Assembly: GCF_013155335.1 (NCBI RefSeq)
Contig: NZ_JABJQZ010000001.1
Span: forward strand, 930,001 to 994,000
Reading direction: 5' to 3'
Length of the DNA: 64,000 nt
From: Nocardioides sp. zg-1230
Lineage (GTDB): Bacteria > Actinomycetota > Actinomycetes > Propionibacteriales > Nocardioidaceae
Part shown: one piece after another, positions 33,815-47,293 of the stretch
Numbering within the stretch: position 1 is the first letter of the stretch
How the letters are laid out: each line of letters starts with the position of its first letter
Program-made: the position numbers and the translations under genes
Notes under the pieces: generated by a model
What the model was told of the DNA's origin: nothing
Database searches by the model: none
What the model saw: the letters and a program-made list of their open reading frames with translations, nothing else

Positions 33815-34951
33815 GTGAAGTTCCGCGTCGAACGCGACGTCTTCGCCGATGCCGTTGCCTGGGCTGCGCGCAGCCTGCCGGTCCGCCCCAGCTCCCCGGT
33901 CCTGGCCGGCCTGCTGATCGAGGCGAGCGACGCCGGCCTGGTGCTCTCGACGTTCGACTACGAGACCTCCGCCCGCGCCACCCTCTCGGCCGAGGTCAAC
34001 GACGAGGGCAAGGCGCTGGTGAGCGGACGTCTCCTGGCCGACATCTGCCGAAGCCTGCCGGCCAAGCCGGTCGAGCTGACCCTCGAGGGCCCGCGCGTCT
34101 CGCTCACCTGCGGCTCCGCGCGCTTCAGCCTGCAGACGATGCCCGTCTCCGACTACCCGACGCTGCCCGAGATGCCGTCGGCCACCGGCACCGTCTCGAG
34201 CGCGGACTTCGCCCACGCCGTGGCCCAGGCCGTGACCGCAGCCGGTCGTGACGACATGCTGCCCGTGCTGACCGGCGTCCGAATCGAGATCGACGGCTCG
34301 ACCATGGCGCTCCTCGCCACCGACCGCTTCCGCCTCTCGCACCGCGAGCTCACGTGGAACCCCCAGTCGCCCGACGAGTCGGTCGCCGCGCTGGTGCCGG
34401 CCAAGGTGCTCGGCGACACCGCCAAGTCCCTCACCTCCGGCGCCGAGGTGACGATCGCCCTCAGCGCGAGCGGCGCCGGCGAGGGGCTCATCGGCTTCGA
34501 GGGCACCGGCCTCGGCGGCGTCCGTCGTACGACGACGCGCCTGCTCGACGGCGAGTTCCCCAAGGTCCGGTCGCTCTTCCCCGCCGAGCACCTGACCGTG
34601 GCGAAGGTCAACAAGGCCGAGCTCATCGAGACCGTGAAGCGCGTGGCCCTCGTGGCCGAGCGCAACACCGCGGTGCAGATGAAGTTCAGCGACAACCAGA
34701 TCGTGCTGGACGCCGGCTCCGGTGACGAGGCGATGGCCACCGAGGCCGTCGACGCCGACATCACCGGCGACGACCTGACCACCGGCTTCAACCCGCAGTT
34801 CCTCCTCGACGGCCTCACCGCCATCGACGGGGAGATGGTCGACCTCGCCTTCACCCAGGCGACCAAGCCCGTGGTCATCTCCGGCACCGACGCCTCCGAC
34901 GACACCGGGTCGTTCCGCTACCTGCTGATGCCGCGCCGCCTGCTCAGCTGA
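33815..34951 (+). CDS. dnaN: DNA polymerase III beta subunit (sliding clamp)
   Basis: The clamp encircles DNA and holds the replicative polymerase. The 378-residue protein begins VKFRVERDVFADAVAWAARS and has the three repeated clamp domains, with VLTGVRIEI opening domain 2 and the C-terminal YLLMPRRL binding-cleft motif. GTG 33815 has GAGGAGAC upstream. It starts at the edge of oriC and is followed by gnd with its own leaderless promoter. Confidence 0.97.
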   Translation: MKFRVERDVFADAVAWAARSLPVRPSSPVLAGLLIEASDAGLVLSTFDYETSARATLSAEVNDEGKALVSGRLLADICRSLPAKPVELTLEGPRVSLTCGSARFSLQTMPVSDYPTLPEMPSATGTVSSADFAHAVAQAVTAAGRDDMLPVLTGVRIEIDGSTMALLATDRFRLSHRELTWNPQSPDESVAALVPAKVLGDTAKSLTSGAEVTIALSASGAGEGLIGFEGTGLGGVRRTTTRLLDGEFPKVRSLFPAEHLTVAKVNKAELIETVKRVALVAERNTAVQMKFSDNQIVLDAGSGDEAMATEAVDADITGDDLTTGFNPQFLLDGLTAIDGEMVDLAFTQATKPVVISGTDASDDTGSFRYLLMPRRLLS

Positions 34952-34999
34952 CGACCCACGCCGTTCACTCGCTCCTCGTGCACGGCTAGGGTCGCCTCT

Positions 35000-35974
35000 A
35001 TGGACATCGGACTCGTCGGGCTCGGCAAGATGGGCGGCAACATGCGCGAGCGCATGCGCCGCGCGGGACTCACGGTCGTGGGCTACGACCGCAACCCCGA
35101 CGTCAGCGACGTCGACTCGCTCGAGGCGCTGGTCGAGGCGCTGCCGAGCCCCAAGGTCGTGTGGGTCATGGTGCCCGCGGGCGACCCGACGCGCGCGACG
35201 ATCAAGGAGCTCGCCGCCCTCCTGGGCGAGGGCGACGTCGTCGTCGACGGCGGCAACTCGCGGTGGACCGACGACATCGCCAACGCCGAGCTGCTCGCGG
35301 AGAAGCAGGTCGGCTACGTCGACTGCGGTGTCTCCGGCGGTGTCTGGGGTCTGGAGAACGGCTACGCCCTGATGTACGGCGGCGACGCCGACGACATCGC
35401 CAAGGTGCAGCCGGCCTTCGACGCGCTCAAGCCCGAGGGTGAGTTCGGCTCGGTGCACGCCGGCAAGGTCGGCGCCGGTCACTTCTCCAAGATGGTCCAC
35501 AACGGCATCGAGTACGCGATCATGCAGGCCTACGCCGAGGGCTGGGAGCTGCTCGACAAGGCTGAGCTGACCGACAACGTCACCGAGGTCTTCCGCTCCT
35601 GGCGCGAGGGCACGGTCATCCGATCCTGGCTGCTCGACCTCATGGTCGCTGCGCTGGACGACGACCCCGGCCTGTCGCAGGTCGCCGGCTACGCCGAGGA
35701 CTCCGGCGAGGGTCGCTGGACCGTCGAGGCCGGCATCGAGCACGCCGTGGCCACCCCGGCGATCACGGCGGCGCTCTACGCCCGCTTCGTCTCCCGCCAG
35801 GACGACTCGCCGACGATGAAGGCCGTCGCCGCGATGCGCAACCAGTTCGGCGGTCACGCGGTCCGCTCCGCGGCGCCCAAGGGCGGCGACGCCGAGGGCA
35901 CGGCCGGTGCCGAGCAGTCCGAGACGGCGAAGAAGGCCGGCGCGGGCAGCGCCGAGGAGCCCGGCGAGAGCTGA
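35000..35974 (+). CDS. gnd: 6-phosphogluconate dehydrogenase, decarboxylating (short type)
   Basis: This pentose-phosphate enzyme oxidises 6-phosphogluconate to ribulose-5-phosphate and CO2. The 324-residue protein is of the short, usually NAD-linked class. It has the Rossmann motif [23 protein letters not shown], the catalytic-lysine segment [16 protein letters not shown] and [16 protein letters not shown]. The last 35 residues are an Ala/Glu extension. TAGGGT (34987-34992) is seven bases from the ATG. Its place between dnaN and recF is standard for actinobacteria. Confidence 0.95.
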   Translation: MDIGLVGLGKMGGNMRERMRRAGLTVVGYDRNPDVSDVDSLEALVEALPSPKVVWVMVPAGDPTRATIKELAALLGEGDVVVDGGNSRWTDDIANAELLAEKQVGYVDCGVSGGVWGLENGYALMYGGDADDIAKVQPAFDALKPEGEFGSVHAGKVGAGHFSKMVHNGIEYAIMQAYAEGWELLDKAELTDNVTEVFRSWREGTVIRSWLLDLMVAALDDDPGLSQVAGYAEDSGEGRWTVEAGIEHAVATPAITAALYARFVSRQDDSPTMKAVAAMRNQFGGHAVRSAAPKGGDAEGTAGAEQSETAKKAGAGSAEEPGES

Positions 35975-35981
35975 TGGACCC

Positions 35982-37109
35982 GTGCACGTCGCGCACCTGA
36001 CCCTGCACGACTTCCGCTCCTACGCCGACATCGACGTCGCGCTGGAGCCGGGGGCGACGGCGTTCATCGGACGCAACGGCCAGGGCAAGACCAACCTCGT
36101 CGAGGCCATCGACTACCTGTCGCGGCTCTCCTCGCACCGGGTGGCGACCGATGCCCCCCTGGTGCGGGCGGGCGCCGACCAGGCCATCGTCCGCGCGTCG
36201 GTGGTGAAGGAGGGCCGCCCGGCGCTGCTCGAGGTCGAGCTCAACCCGGGCCGGGCCAACCGCGCCCGGATCAACCGCTCCCCCCTGCCGCGCCCCCGCG
36301 AGATCGTCGGTCTCGTGCGGACCGTGGTCTTCTCCCCCGACGACCTCACCCTGGTCAAGGGCGACCCGTCCGACCGGCGCAAGTTCCTCGACGACCTGCT
36401 CATCCTCCGCTCGCCACGCCTGGCGGGCGTCCGCGCGGACTACGACCGGGTGCTCAAGCAGCGCAACAGCCTCCTCAAGACGGCCGGCGTGGCCCGCGGC
36501 TCCTCGCGCGACGCGGCCATGTCCACGCTGGAGATCTGGGACGACAACCTCGCCCGGGTCGGCGCGGAGATCCTCGGCGCCCGGCTCCGGCTGGTCGAGG
36601 ACCTGCGTCCCTACCTCGGCAAGGCCTACGAGGCCGTGGCCCGCGGCGCGAGCCGGGACGACGCCGACCTCGCGTACAAGGCCAGCGTCGAGATCGGCGA
36701 CGACCTCGAGCGGGCGCTGCTCGACGCGATCGCCGCCCGGCGCAAGGAGGAGCTCGACCGCGGCATCTCGCTCGTCGGGCCGCACCGCGACGAGCTGGTG
36801 CTCACCCTCGGTGACCCCGAGCTCCGCCTGCCGGTCAAGGGCTACGCCTCGCACGGGGAGTCGTGGTCGTTCGCGCTCGCGATGCGGCTGGCGTCGTACG
36901 ACCTGCTGCGCGCCGACGGCGACGACCCGATCCTGGTGCTCGACGACGTCTTCGCCGAGCTCGACGCCGAGCGTCGCCAGCAGCTCGCCGAGCTCGTCGC
37001 CGGCGCCGAGCAGGTGCTGGTCACGGCCGCGGTCGCTGCCGACGTGCCCGCGGCCCTGCAGGGGGTGCGCTACCTCGTCGCCGACGGGACGGTGACCCGT
37101 GACGACTGA
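35982..37109 (+). CDS. recF: DNA replication/repair protein RecF
   Basis: RecF helps load RecA at gaps with RecO and RecR. The 375-residue protein has Walker A GRNGQGKT (30-37), the signature [14 protein letters not shown] and Walker [16 protein letters not shown] 35982, seven bases after the gnd stop, matches the family start ([13 protein letters not shown]). Twenty-five upstream codons are open but lie inside gnd. The 3' end overlaps the DUF721 gene by 11 bases. Confidence 0.96.
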   Translation: MHVAHLTLHDFRSYADIDVALEPGATAFIGRNGQGKTNLVEAIDYLSRLSSHRVATDAPLVRAGADQAIVRASVVKEGRPALLEVELNPGRANRARINRSPLPRPREIVGLVRTVVFSPDDLTLVKGDPSDRRKFLDDLLILRSPRLAGVRADYDRVLKQRNSLLKTAGVARGSSRDAAMSTLEIWDDNLARVGAEILGARLRLVEDLRPYLGKAYEAVARGASRDDADLAYKASVEIGDDLERALLDAIAARRKEELDRGISLVGPHRDELVLTLGDPELRLPVKGYASHGESWSFALAMRLASYDLLRADGDDPILVLDDVFAELDAERRQQLAELVAGAEQVLVTAAVAADVPAALQGVRYLVADGTVTRDD

Positions 37110-37668
37110 CGACCGGTCCCCCGACGAGACGGCCGGGACGCCCGAGGCCCCCGAGCCGGTCGCCGAGGAGCATCGCGCCGACGGCCTCGACCTGGCTCGC
37201 GCGGCCGCCCGCGCGGCGGCCGCGAACCCGGGGGCTTCACCGGCGCGACGTCGCAGCGGCCCCGCGCGACGTCGTACGACGGCCAAGGCGTCGGGCGCCC
37301 GGCCCGACGACCGCGACCCCCAGCTGCTCGACCAGGCGATGGGACGCCTGATCGCCAACCACGGGTGGGAGCTCGACCTCAAGGTGCAGGGCGTGTTCGG
37401 CCGGTGGGCCGAGCTCGTCGGCGACGAGGTGGCGGGCCACTGCACCCCGGAGACCTTCGCCGACGGTCGGCTGGTGGTGCGCACCGACTCGACCGCCTGG
37501 GCCACCCAGCTCAAGCTGCTCGCACCCACCGTCGTACGACGCCTCAACGAGGAGCTCGGGCACGGCACCGTCACGCTGATCGAGGTCCTCGGCCCGCACC
37601 TGCCGAGCTGGACGAAGGGCCGGTTGTCGAGCCGCGACGGCCGCGGTCCGCGTGACACCTACGGCTGA
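37099..37668 (+). CDS. DUF721/DciA-like protein
   Basis: The 189-residue protein has a disordered acidic/Ala/Arg N-terminus (about 1-75) and a C-terminal KH-like DUF721 domain ([22 protein letters not shown] split, then [17 protein letters not shown]). DciA members of this family help load the replicative helicase DnaB in bacteria without DnaC or DnaI, so a replication role is likely. Its place between recF and gyrB matches Rv0004. The GTG overlaps recF by 11 bases. A possible terminator hairpin (GGCCCG, 37762-37775, followed by T5 at 37788) lies downstream. Confidence 0.87.
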   Translation: MTTDDRSPDETAGTPEAPEPVAEEHRADGLDLARAAARAAAANPGASPARRRSGPARRRTTAKASGARPDDRDPQLLDQAMGRLIANHGWELDLKVQGVFGRWAELVGDEVAGHCTPETFADGRLVVRTDSTAWATQLKLLAPTVVRRLNEELGHGTVTLIEVLGPHLPSWTKGRLSSRDGRGPRDTYG

Positions 37669-37825
37669 CCGCCACTGGTCGCACGAGAGCCGCGATCTGC
37701 CGATCTGGGAGCCTCCGGACCACATGGGGGCCCACCGACCCCCCTGTTCGACCGGCTGACAGGCCCGCACGGGCCGTCTGGGGGCACTTTTTCGGACCGA
37801 TCCATCCCCAAGCGGGGGTTGATGC

Positions 37826-37854
37826 TTCGGTTCAGAGCCCTTGGCGGGTAATAT
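37826..37854 (+). promoter_or_regulatory. Probable gyrB promoter
   Basis: TTCGGT (37826-37831), 17 bases, then TAATAT (37849-37854), the best -10 hexamer in this part of the window. It leaves a leader of about 100 bases before the TTG of gyrB, inside a 291-base gap (37669-37959) that otherwise holds only the hairpin near 37762. Confidence 0.6.
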
Positions 37855-37959
37855 GAGCCCTACGAGTCGCACGTCGTGTTGCCACCGCAACCGCAGCGAC
37901 TCGACTCATGTCGAGCGCCCCCGGACCGGGTTCCGGGGCGAAGAGCAGAAGGCTGTGCC

Positions 37960-40170
<2,211 letters not shown>

Positions 40171-40230
40171 GTCGCTAGTCGCATCTACGACCACACCTAG
40201 ACATCGATAGAACGCAGGAGAGAAGACACA

Positions 40231-42966
<2,736 letters not shown>

Positions 42967-42973
42967 GTGATCG

Positions 42974-43540
42974 ATGTCGGAACGCACCGCGCCACCCGGT
43001 CGTGACACCGCCCGCCGTACCTCCGCGGGCGACCGCGAGCCCGCCAAGCGGTCCCTGACCGAGCGGCTCCAGGACACGCTGTCCAGCGCCGCCGAGGAGC
43101 ACCGCGCCAACGCGGGACCCGCCTCGTCGCGCGGCAGTCGCGTACGACGTGCGGCCGGGCGCCAGCCGCGCCGCGCCCGCCTGCGGCTGACCCGGGTGGA
43201 CCCGTGGTCGGTGATGAAGACGTCGTTCCTGCTCTCCGTCGCCTTCGGCGTCGTCACCTTCGTCGCCATCTTCATGGTGTGGTCGGTGCTCGGCGCGGCC
43301 GGCGTGTGGGAGTCGATCAACTCGGCCGTCGCCAGCATCGTCGAGGGCGACAGCGGCAACTCCACCTTCGACGTCACCGACTACGTCGGGATGTCCCGCG
43401 TGCTCGGCTTCACGCTGCTCGTCTCGGTGGTCGACGTCATCCTGATCACCGCGATCGCCACGCTCACCGCGTTCCTCTACAACCTCGCGGCCGCCCTCCT
43501 CGGCGGCATCGAGGTGACCCTCGCCGAGGACGAGAAGTGA
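42974..43540 (+). CDS. DUF3566 membrane protein (Rv0007-like)
   Basis: The 188-residue protein has a charged cytoplasmic N-terminus of about 75 residues, then the DUF3566 region beginning RLRLTRVDPWSVMKTSFLLS. It has two strong transmembrane helices (about 82-107 and 140-170) and a short acidic tail. It always follows gyrA in actinobacteria; its function is not established, and a role linked to tRNA or envelope genes is only contextual. It starts seven bases after gyrA, so is co-transcribed with it. Confidence 0.88.
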   Translation: MSERTAPPGRDTARRTSAGDREPAKRSLTERLQDTLSSAAEEHRANAGPASSRGSRVRRAAGRQPRRARLRLTRVDPWSVMKTSFLLSVAFGVVTFVAIFMVWSVLGAAGVWESINSAVASIVEGDSGNSTFDVTDYVGMSRVLGFTLLVSVVDVILITAIATLTAFLYNLAAALLGGIEVTLAEDEK

Positions 43541-43612
43541 GCTGACCGCCTCGATTGGCACCGCCTGACCACGGTCAGGTAACCTTCGGCGTCGCCGCTT
43601 GCGGCGTTGCAC

Positions 43613-43686
43613 GGGCCTATAGCTCAGACGGTTAGAGCGCTTCCCTGATAAGGAAGAGGTCGGAGGTTCAAGTCCTCCTAGGCCCA
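43613..43686 (+). tRNA. ileT: tRNA-Ile (GAT)
   Basis: A 74-base cloverleaf with acceptor GGGCCTA/TAGGCCC, D-arm AGCTCAGACGGTTAGAGC, anticodon GAT at 43647-43649 in loop CTGATAA and T-arm GGAGG-TTCAAGT-CCTCC. The 3' CCA is not encoded. A perfect CGCCGC/GCGGCG hairpin (43593-43606) sits just upstream. Confidence 0.97.
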
Positions 43687-43746
43687 CTCCATCCCCCTCG
43701 CACCACCCCTTCGCTCCGCACCTTCGCTCCGATCCGAGGAGAGTCC

Positions 43747-43872
43747 ATGAAGAAGCTCCTGCTGGTCGCCCTCGCCGCCGCCGGTGCGTTCGTCGCGAAG
43801 AAGAAGATGGACGAGGGCAAGAACGAGCAGGCCCTCTGGGCCGAGGCCACCGACACCGTCGACAAGGCCTGA
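43747..43872 (+). CDS. DLW-39 family small protein
   Basis: This 41-codon gene encodes a protein starting [20 protein letters not shown] and ending [13 protein letters not shown]. It has one short hydrophobic N-terminal helix and a charged tail carrying the LW-x-EATD signature of the DLW-39 family, found between the gyrA-linked tRNA genes in many actinobacteria. GAGGAGAG precedes the ATG. The function is unknown. The coding sequence is intact between two tRNA genes. Confidence 0.9.
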   Translation: MKKLLLVALAAAGAFVAKKKMDEGKNEQALWAEATDTVDKA

Positions 43873-43905
43873 CGCTCCACTACCCGGGCGTGCTCAGCGT
43901 CCAAC

Positions 43906-43981
43906 GGGGCCTTGGCGCAATTGGTAGCGCACCTGCTTTGCAAGCAGGGGGTTAGGGGTTCGAGTCCCCTAGGCTCCACCA
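43906..43981 (+). tRNA. alaT: tRNA-Ala (TGC)
   Basis: A 76-base cloverleaf including an encoded CCA. Acceptor GGGGCCT pairs with AGGCTCC (one G-U), anticodon TGC is at 43939-43941 between CCTGC and GCAGG, and the T-arm is AGGGG-TTCGAGT-CCCCT. It is the parent of the three degenerate copies that follow. Confidence 0.97.
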
Positions 43982-44079
43982 CTCTCGCTCGCGTGTTGCA
44001 CCGGGCGCAATTGGTAGCGGCTCGACCATCCGTGGCTGCAAGCAGGGGGTCAGGGGTTCGAGTCCCCTAGGCTCCACCA
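43982..44079 (+). repeat. Degenerate tRNA-Ala copy 1 (98 bp)
   Basis: A 19-base spacer (CTCTCGCTCGCGTGTTGCA) is followed by a tRNA-Ala-like segment. The D-arm (GGCGCAATTGGTAGCG) and the whole 3' half from the anticodon loop to the encoded CCA are kept. The 5' acceptor strand and the 5' side of the anticodon stem are replaced by CGGCTCGACCATCCGTGGC. It cannot fold as a normal tRNA because the acceptor stem has no partner. Confidence 0.85.
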
Positions 44080-44177
44080 CTCTCGCTCGCGTGTTGCACC
44101 GGGCGCAATTGGTAGCGGCTCGACCATCCGTGGCTGCAAGCAGGGGGTCAGGGGTTCGAGTCCCCTAGGCTCCACCA
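44080..44177 (+). repeat. Degenerate tRNA-Ala copy 2 (98 bp)
   Basis: Identical in sequence to the preceding 98-base unit as far as I can see by eye, including the spacer and the replaced anticodon region. Identity between units implies recent duplication or ongoing gene conversion. Confidence 0.85.
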
Positions 44178-44276
44178 CTCTCGCTCGCGTGTTGCACCGG
44201 GCGCAATTGGTAGCGGCTCGACCATCCGTGCGCTGCAAGCAGGGGGTCAGGGGTTCGAGTCCCCTAGGCTCCACCA
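44178..44276 (+). repeat. Degenerate tRNA-Ala copy 3 (99 bp)
   Basis: The same unit with one extra base in the replaced region (CCGTGCGCTGC instead of CCGTGGCTGC). Its encoded CCA ends one base before the ATG of the P-loop gene at 44278. Confidence 0.85.
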
Positions 44277-44277
44277 G

Positions 44278-44814
44278 ATGACTCCCTGTCGCGTCCTGGT
44301 CATCGGCGCGACGGCCTCGGGGACGACGACCCTCGCCCGTGCCCTGGCCGACCGGTGGTCCGTGCCGCACGCCGACACCGACGACTACTTCTGGGTCCCG
44401 ACCGACCCGCCGTACACCGACAAGCGACCCGAGGCCGACCGGCTGCGGCTGATGGCCGAGGTCTTCCTCCCACGCCGGGCGTGGGTCCTGTCCGGCTCGG
44501 TGATGGGCTGGGGCGAGCCGATGCTCGACCACGTCGACCGGCTGGTCTTCTGCACCGTGGACCCCGACGTACGCCTCGCTCGCCTGAAGGCCCGGGAGTC
44601 GGTGAGGTACGGCGATCGGATCCACGCCGGCGGCGATCTCGCCACGACGCACGAGGAGTTCATGACGTGGGCGGCCGGCTACGAGGTGTCGGACTTCCCG
44701 GGGCGCAGCCGGGTGCTCCACGAGGAGTGGATGACCCGGTTCAGCGGCCCGGTCCACCGGGTCGACACCTCGCCCCCGGTCGCCGAGCTGGTCCGGCAGA
44801 TCGTGGAGTCCTGA
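44278..44814 (+). CDS. P-loop NTPase, adenylate-kinase-like
   Basis: The 178-residue protein begins with a strand and a P-loop variant (VIGATASGTTTLA, the GxxxSGTT form), an Asp pair in HADTDDYFW and a later arginine-rich lid (DVRLARLKARESVRYGDR). It resembles small AAA/adenylate-kinase-like nucleotide kinases, substrate unknown. There is no ribosome-binding site: the ATG follows directly the last degenerate tRNA CCA. It may be expressed by processing at that tRNA-like end, or the true start may be internal. Confidence 0.75.
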   Translation: MTPCRVLVIGATASGTTTLARALADRWSVPHADTDDYFWVPTDPPYTDKRPEADRLRLMAEVFLPRRAWVLSGSVMGWGEPMLDHVDRLVFCTVDPDVRLARLKARESVRYGDRIHAGGDLATTHEEFMTWAAGYEVSDFPGRSRVLHEEWMTRFSGPVHRVDTSPPVAELVRQIVES

Positions 44815-44914
44815 GGTCACCCGGTGACCTCACGGATCCGCGCTCTCGTGTGACCTTCCGCCCATCCCTCGAAATCGGTCCCGGCGGCCTCACGCGCGGT
44901 CGCACACTGGTCCC

Positions 44915-45586
44915 GTGCTGGGCATCACCGACCTCCCGACCTACCTCGTCGGACTCGTCCTGATCATCCTGCTGCCGGGTCCGAACTCGCTCTACGTCCT
45001 CTCCGTCGCGGCGCGACGCGGGGTGCGCAGCGGGTACGCCGGCGCGGCGGGCGTGTGGACGGGCGACGCGGTGCTGATGACGTTGTCCGCGGCAGGTGTC
45101 GCGTCGCTGCTCCAGGCCAACGACGCGGCGTTCGCGGTCGTGAAGTGGGCGGGGGCGTCGTACCTGTTGTGGCTCGCGATCGGCATGCTGCGCGCGGCCT
45201 GGGGGATGTGGCGCTCGCGCCTGACGGTCGCCGAGCAGATCGCCGACGCGGCCGTCGAGGCGGGGGTCGAGCCGAGGGCGCGGGGCGAGCGGCCCTACCG
45301 GCGGGCGCTGGTGATCAGCCTGCTCAACCCCAAGGCGATCCTCTTCTTCGTCGCGTTCTTCGTGCAGTTCGTCGACCCGGCCTACGCCCACCCGGCCGTG
45401 TCGTTCCTCGCCCTCGGCACCCTGGCGACCCTCGCCAGCGCGGCGTACCTGACGGTCCTGATCCTCGCCGGCACCCACCTCGCGGCCGCCTTCCGGCGTC
45501 GCAAGGCGCTGTCGGCCGGGGCGACGTCGGCCGTCGGCGCGGTCTTCGTCGGCTTCGCGGTCAAGCTCGCGCTGGCCTCGGCCTGA
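44915..45586 (+). CDS. LysE/RhtB-family amino-acid exporter
   Basis: The 223-residue membrane protein has six predicted helices and the family signature LPGPNSLYVLSVAARRGVRSG near the N-terminus, with ISLLNPKAILFFVAFF at the second half. It probably exports a neutral amino acid such as leucine or homoserine (LeuE/RhtB type). A charged loop (about 95-125) separates the halves. The GTG has CACACT six bases upstream, a weak leaderless promoter. Confidence 0.88.
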   Translation: MLGITDLPTYLVGLVLIILLPGPNSLYVLSVAARRGVRSGYAGAAGVWTGDAVLMTLSAAGVASLLQANDAAFAVVKWAGASYLLWLAIGMLRAAWGMWRSRLTVAEQIADAAVEAGVEPRARGERPYRRALVISLLNPKAILFFVAFFVQFVDPAYAHPAVSFLALGTLATLASAAYLTVLILAGTHLAAAFRRRKALSAGATSAVGAVFVGFAVKLALASA

Positions 45587-45699
45587 CCCGCTGCGCAGAA
45601 ATCGGTCGCCCGGCGCTGTCGTATCCGGGTCGTCGCGTTCGTGGTAGGGGTGAGAGGTCGCCCGGCAGGGGCGGCCGCCGACCACTGGAGATGACCGTC

Positions 45700-46032
45700 A
45701 TGCACTACCTCCTCACCGTCATCGGAGACACCGACAACCCGGCCGACGACTCCGCACCCGGCGCGATCGACGCCTTCAACGACCGGCTCAAGGACGAGGG
45801 CCGCTGGGTCTTCGGCGGCGGTCTCACCGACCCGCAGGACGCCACCGTCGCCGACAGCCGCAGCGGCGAGCCGGTGTTCACCGACGGGCCGTTCGTGGAG
45901 TCCAAGGAGTTCCTCGCCGGCTTCTGGGTCGTCACCGCCGACGACCTCGACGTCGCCCTCGCGCTGTCCGCCGACGCCTCGCGCGCCTGCCACCGCAAGG
46001 TGGAGGTCCGTCCGTTCGGCGGCGTGGCGTGA
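45700..46032 (+). CDS. YCII-related DGPF-domain protein
   Basis: The 110-residue protein has the DGPF motif (FTDGPFVESKEFLAGFWVV) of YCII-like dimers, often found beside ECF42 sigma factors. The gene for such a sigma factor begins four bases after its stop. Its role is not established; it may bind a small ligand or signal to the sigma factor. ATG 45700 is preferred to ATG 45691 because GGAG (45687-45690) is nine bases from the former and touches the latter. Confidence 0.85.
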   Translation: MHYLLTVIGDTDNPADDSAPGAIDAFNDRLKDEGRWVFGGGLTDPQDATVADSRSGEPVFTDGPFVESKEFLAGFWVVTADDLDVALALSADASRACHRKVEVRPFGGVA

Positions 46033-46036
46033 CCCC

Positions 46037-47293
46037 ATGACCCACCCCGGCGCCGAGGGGCTCGACGACCTCCTGGCCCGGGTCCACCGCGAGGAGTGGG
46101 CCCGGGTCGTGGCCACCCTCGCGCGGCGCTTCGGCGACCTCGACGTCGCCGAGGACGCCGCTGCCGAGGCCTTCGCCGTCGCCGTCGAGCGGTGGCGCGC
46201 CGACGGCGTACCCCCGAACCCGGGCGCCTGGCTGACCACCACCGCCGCGAACAAGGCGCTCGACCGCGTACGCCGGGAGAGCCGGCGCGCGGCCAAGCAG
46301 AGGCAGGCCCACATGCTCACCGACCAGCTCGCCGGACCACCCGAGCCCACCGGGGCCGTCGCGGACGAGCGGCTCCGGTTGCTCTTCACCTGCGCCCACC
46401 CCGCCCTCGCGATGGAGGCGCGCGTCGCGCTCACGCTGCGGATGGTCGGCGGCCTCACCGTCGGCGAGATCGCGCACGCGTTCCTCGTGCCGGAGCCGAC
46501 CATCGCGCAACGGATCACGCGCGCCAAGGCGAAGATCAGGGCCGCCGGCATCCCGTGGCGCGTCCCTGCCGCGGCGGACCTGCCGGCCCGCGTCGACGGC
46601 GTGCTGACCGTGCTCTACCTCGTCTTCAATGAGGGCTACCTCGCCAGCGGACCCGGGAGCGAACCGGTGCGTGCCGACCTGACGGGGGAGGCGATCCGGC
46701 TCATCCGCCTGGTGCGCGAGCTGCTGGACGACGATGCCGAGGCGACGGGGCTGCTCGCGTTGATGCTCCTCACGGAGGCACGGCGTACGGCCCGGGTGTC
46801 CGCGGGCGGCGAGCTGGTCACCCTCGACCAGCAGGACCGTGGCGCCTGGGACCGTGAGCTCATCGCCGAGGGTCACGCCCTCGTCCGGGAGCGTCTGGCC
46901 TCGGGCCTGCCGCCCGGTCGCTACCAGGTGCTCGCCGCGATCAACGCCGTCCACACCGACGCCGCCGACGCCCGGGACGTCGACTGGTCACAGGTGGTGG
47001 CGCTCTACGACCAGCTGACCCGGCTCGACCCGTCGCCGGTCGTGGCCCTCAACCGCGCGATCGCCGTCGGCGCGCTCGACGGTCCGCACGTCGCCATCGC
47101 CCAGGTGGACGCGCTGGCAGCACGCCTCGACGGCTACCACGCGTTCCACGCGACCCGGGCCGACCTGCTCCGCCGGCTGGGCCGCAGCCCGGAGGCGCGC
47201 GCGGCCTACGACCGGGCGATCGGGCTGGCACGCAACTCTGCCGAGTCGGCGTACCTCACCCGGCGGCGCGACGAGCTCGGCCCGGCTCAGTAG
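46037..47293 (+). CDS. ECF42-type RNA polymerase sigma factor with C-terminal TPR-like extension
   Basis: The 418-residue protein has ECF region 2 (WARVVATLARRFGDLDVAED, AWLTTTAANKALDRVRRE) and region 4 (GGLTVGEIAHAFLVPEPTIAQRI split). A C-terminal part of about 230 residues follows, with YLVFNEGY, a DWSQVVALYDQL and a GRSPEARAAYDRAIGLA TPR-like helix pair. This layout defines group ECF42, which has no anti-sigma factor and is controlled through its own extension. The upstream DGPF gene is the usual partner. Its stop overlaps the convergent gene by seven bases. Confidence 0.9.
   Translation: MTHPGAEGLDDLLARVHREEWARVVATLARRFGDLDVAEDAAAEAFAVAVERWRADGVPPNPGAWLTTTAANKALDRVRRESRRAAKQRQAHMLTDQLAGPPEPTGAVADERLRLLFTCAHPALAMEARVALTLRMVGGLTVGEIAHAFLVPEPTIAQRITRAKAKIRAAGIPWRVPAAADLPARVDGVLTVLYLVFNEGYLASGPGSEPVRADLTGEAIRLIRLVRELLDDDAEATGLLALMLLTEARRTARVSAGGELVTLDQQDRGAWDRELIAEGHALVRERLASGLPPGRYQVLAAINAVHTDAADARDVDWSQVVALYDQLTRLDPSPVVALNRAIAVGALDGPHVAIAQVDALAARLDGYHAFHATRADLLRRLGRSPEARAAYDRAIGLARNSAESAYLTRRRDELGPAQ

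Noticed and set aside
33578..35857. Long antisense frame opposite dnaN and gnd
   Set aside because: Same composition artefact; both sense genes are full-length and recognised.
37762..37792. Strong intrinsic terminator before gyrB
   Set aside because: The hairpin is short and the T5 run is twelve bases away, so I mention it only as possible in the DUF721 entry.
43982..44276. CRISPR-like array
   Set aside because: The units are near-identical from end to end, with no variable spacers, and derive from tRNA-Ala.
43668..44820. Minus-strand frames with the words GLEPLTPCLQ across the tRNA genes
   Set aside because: These are the well-known spurious translations of tRNA-Ala/Ile antisense strands.
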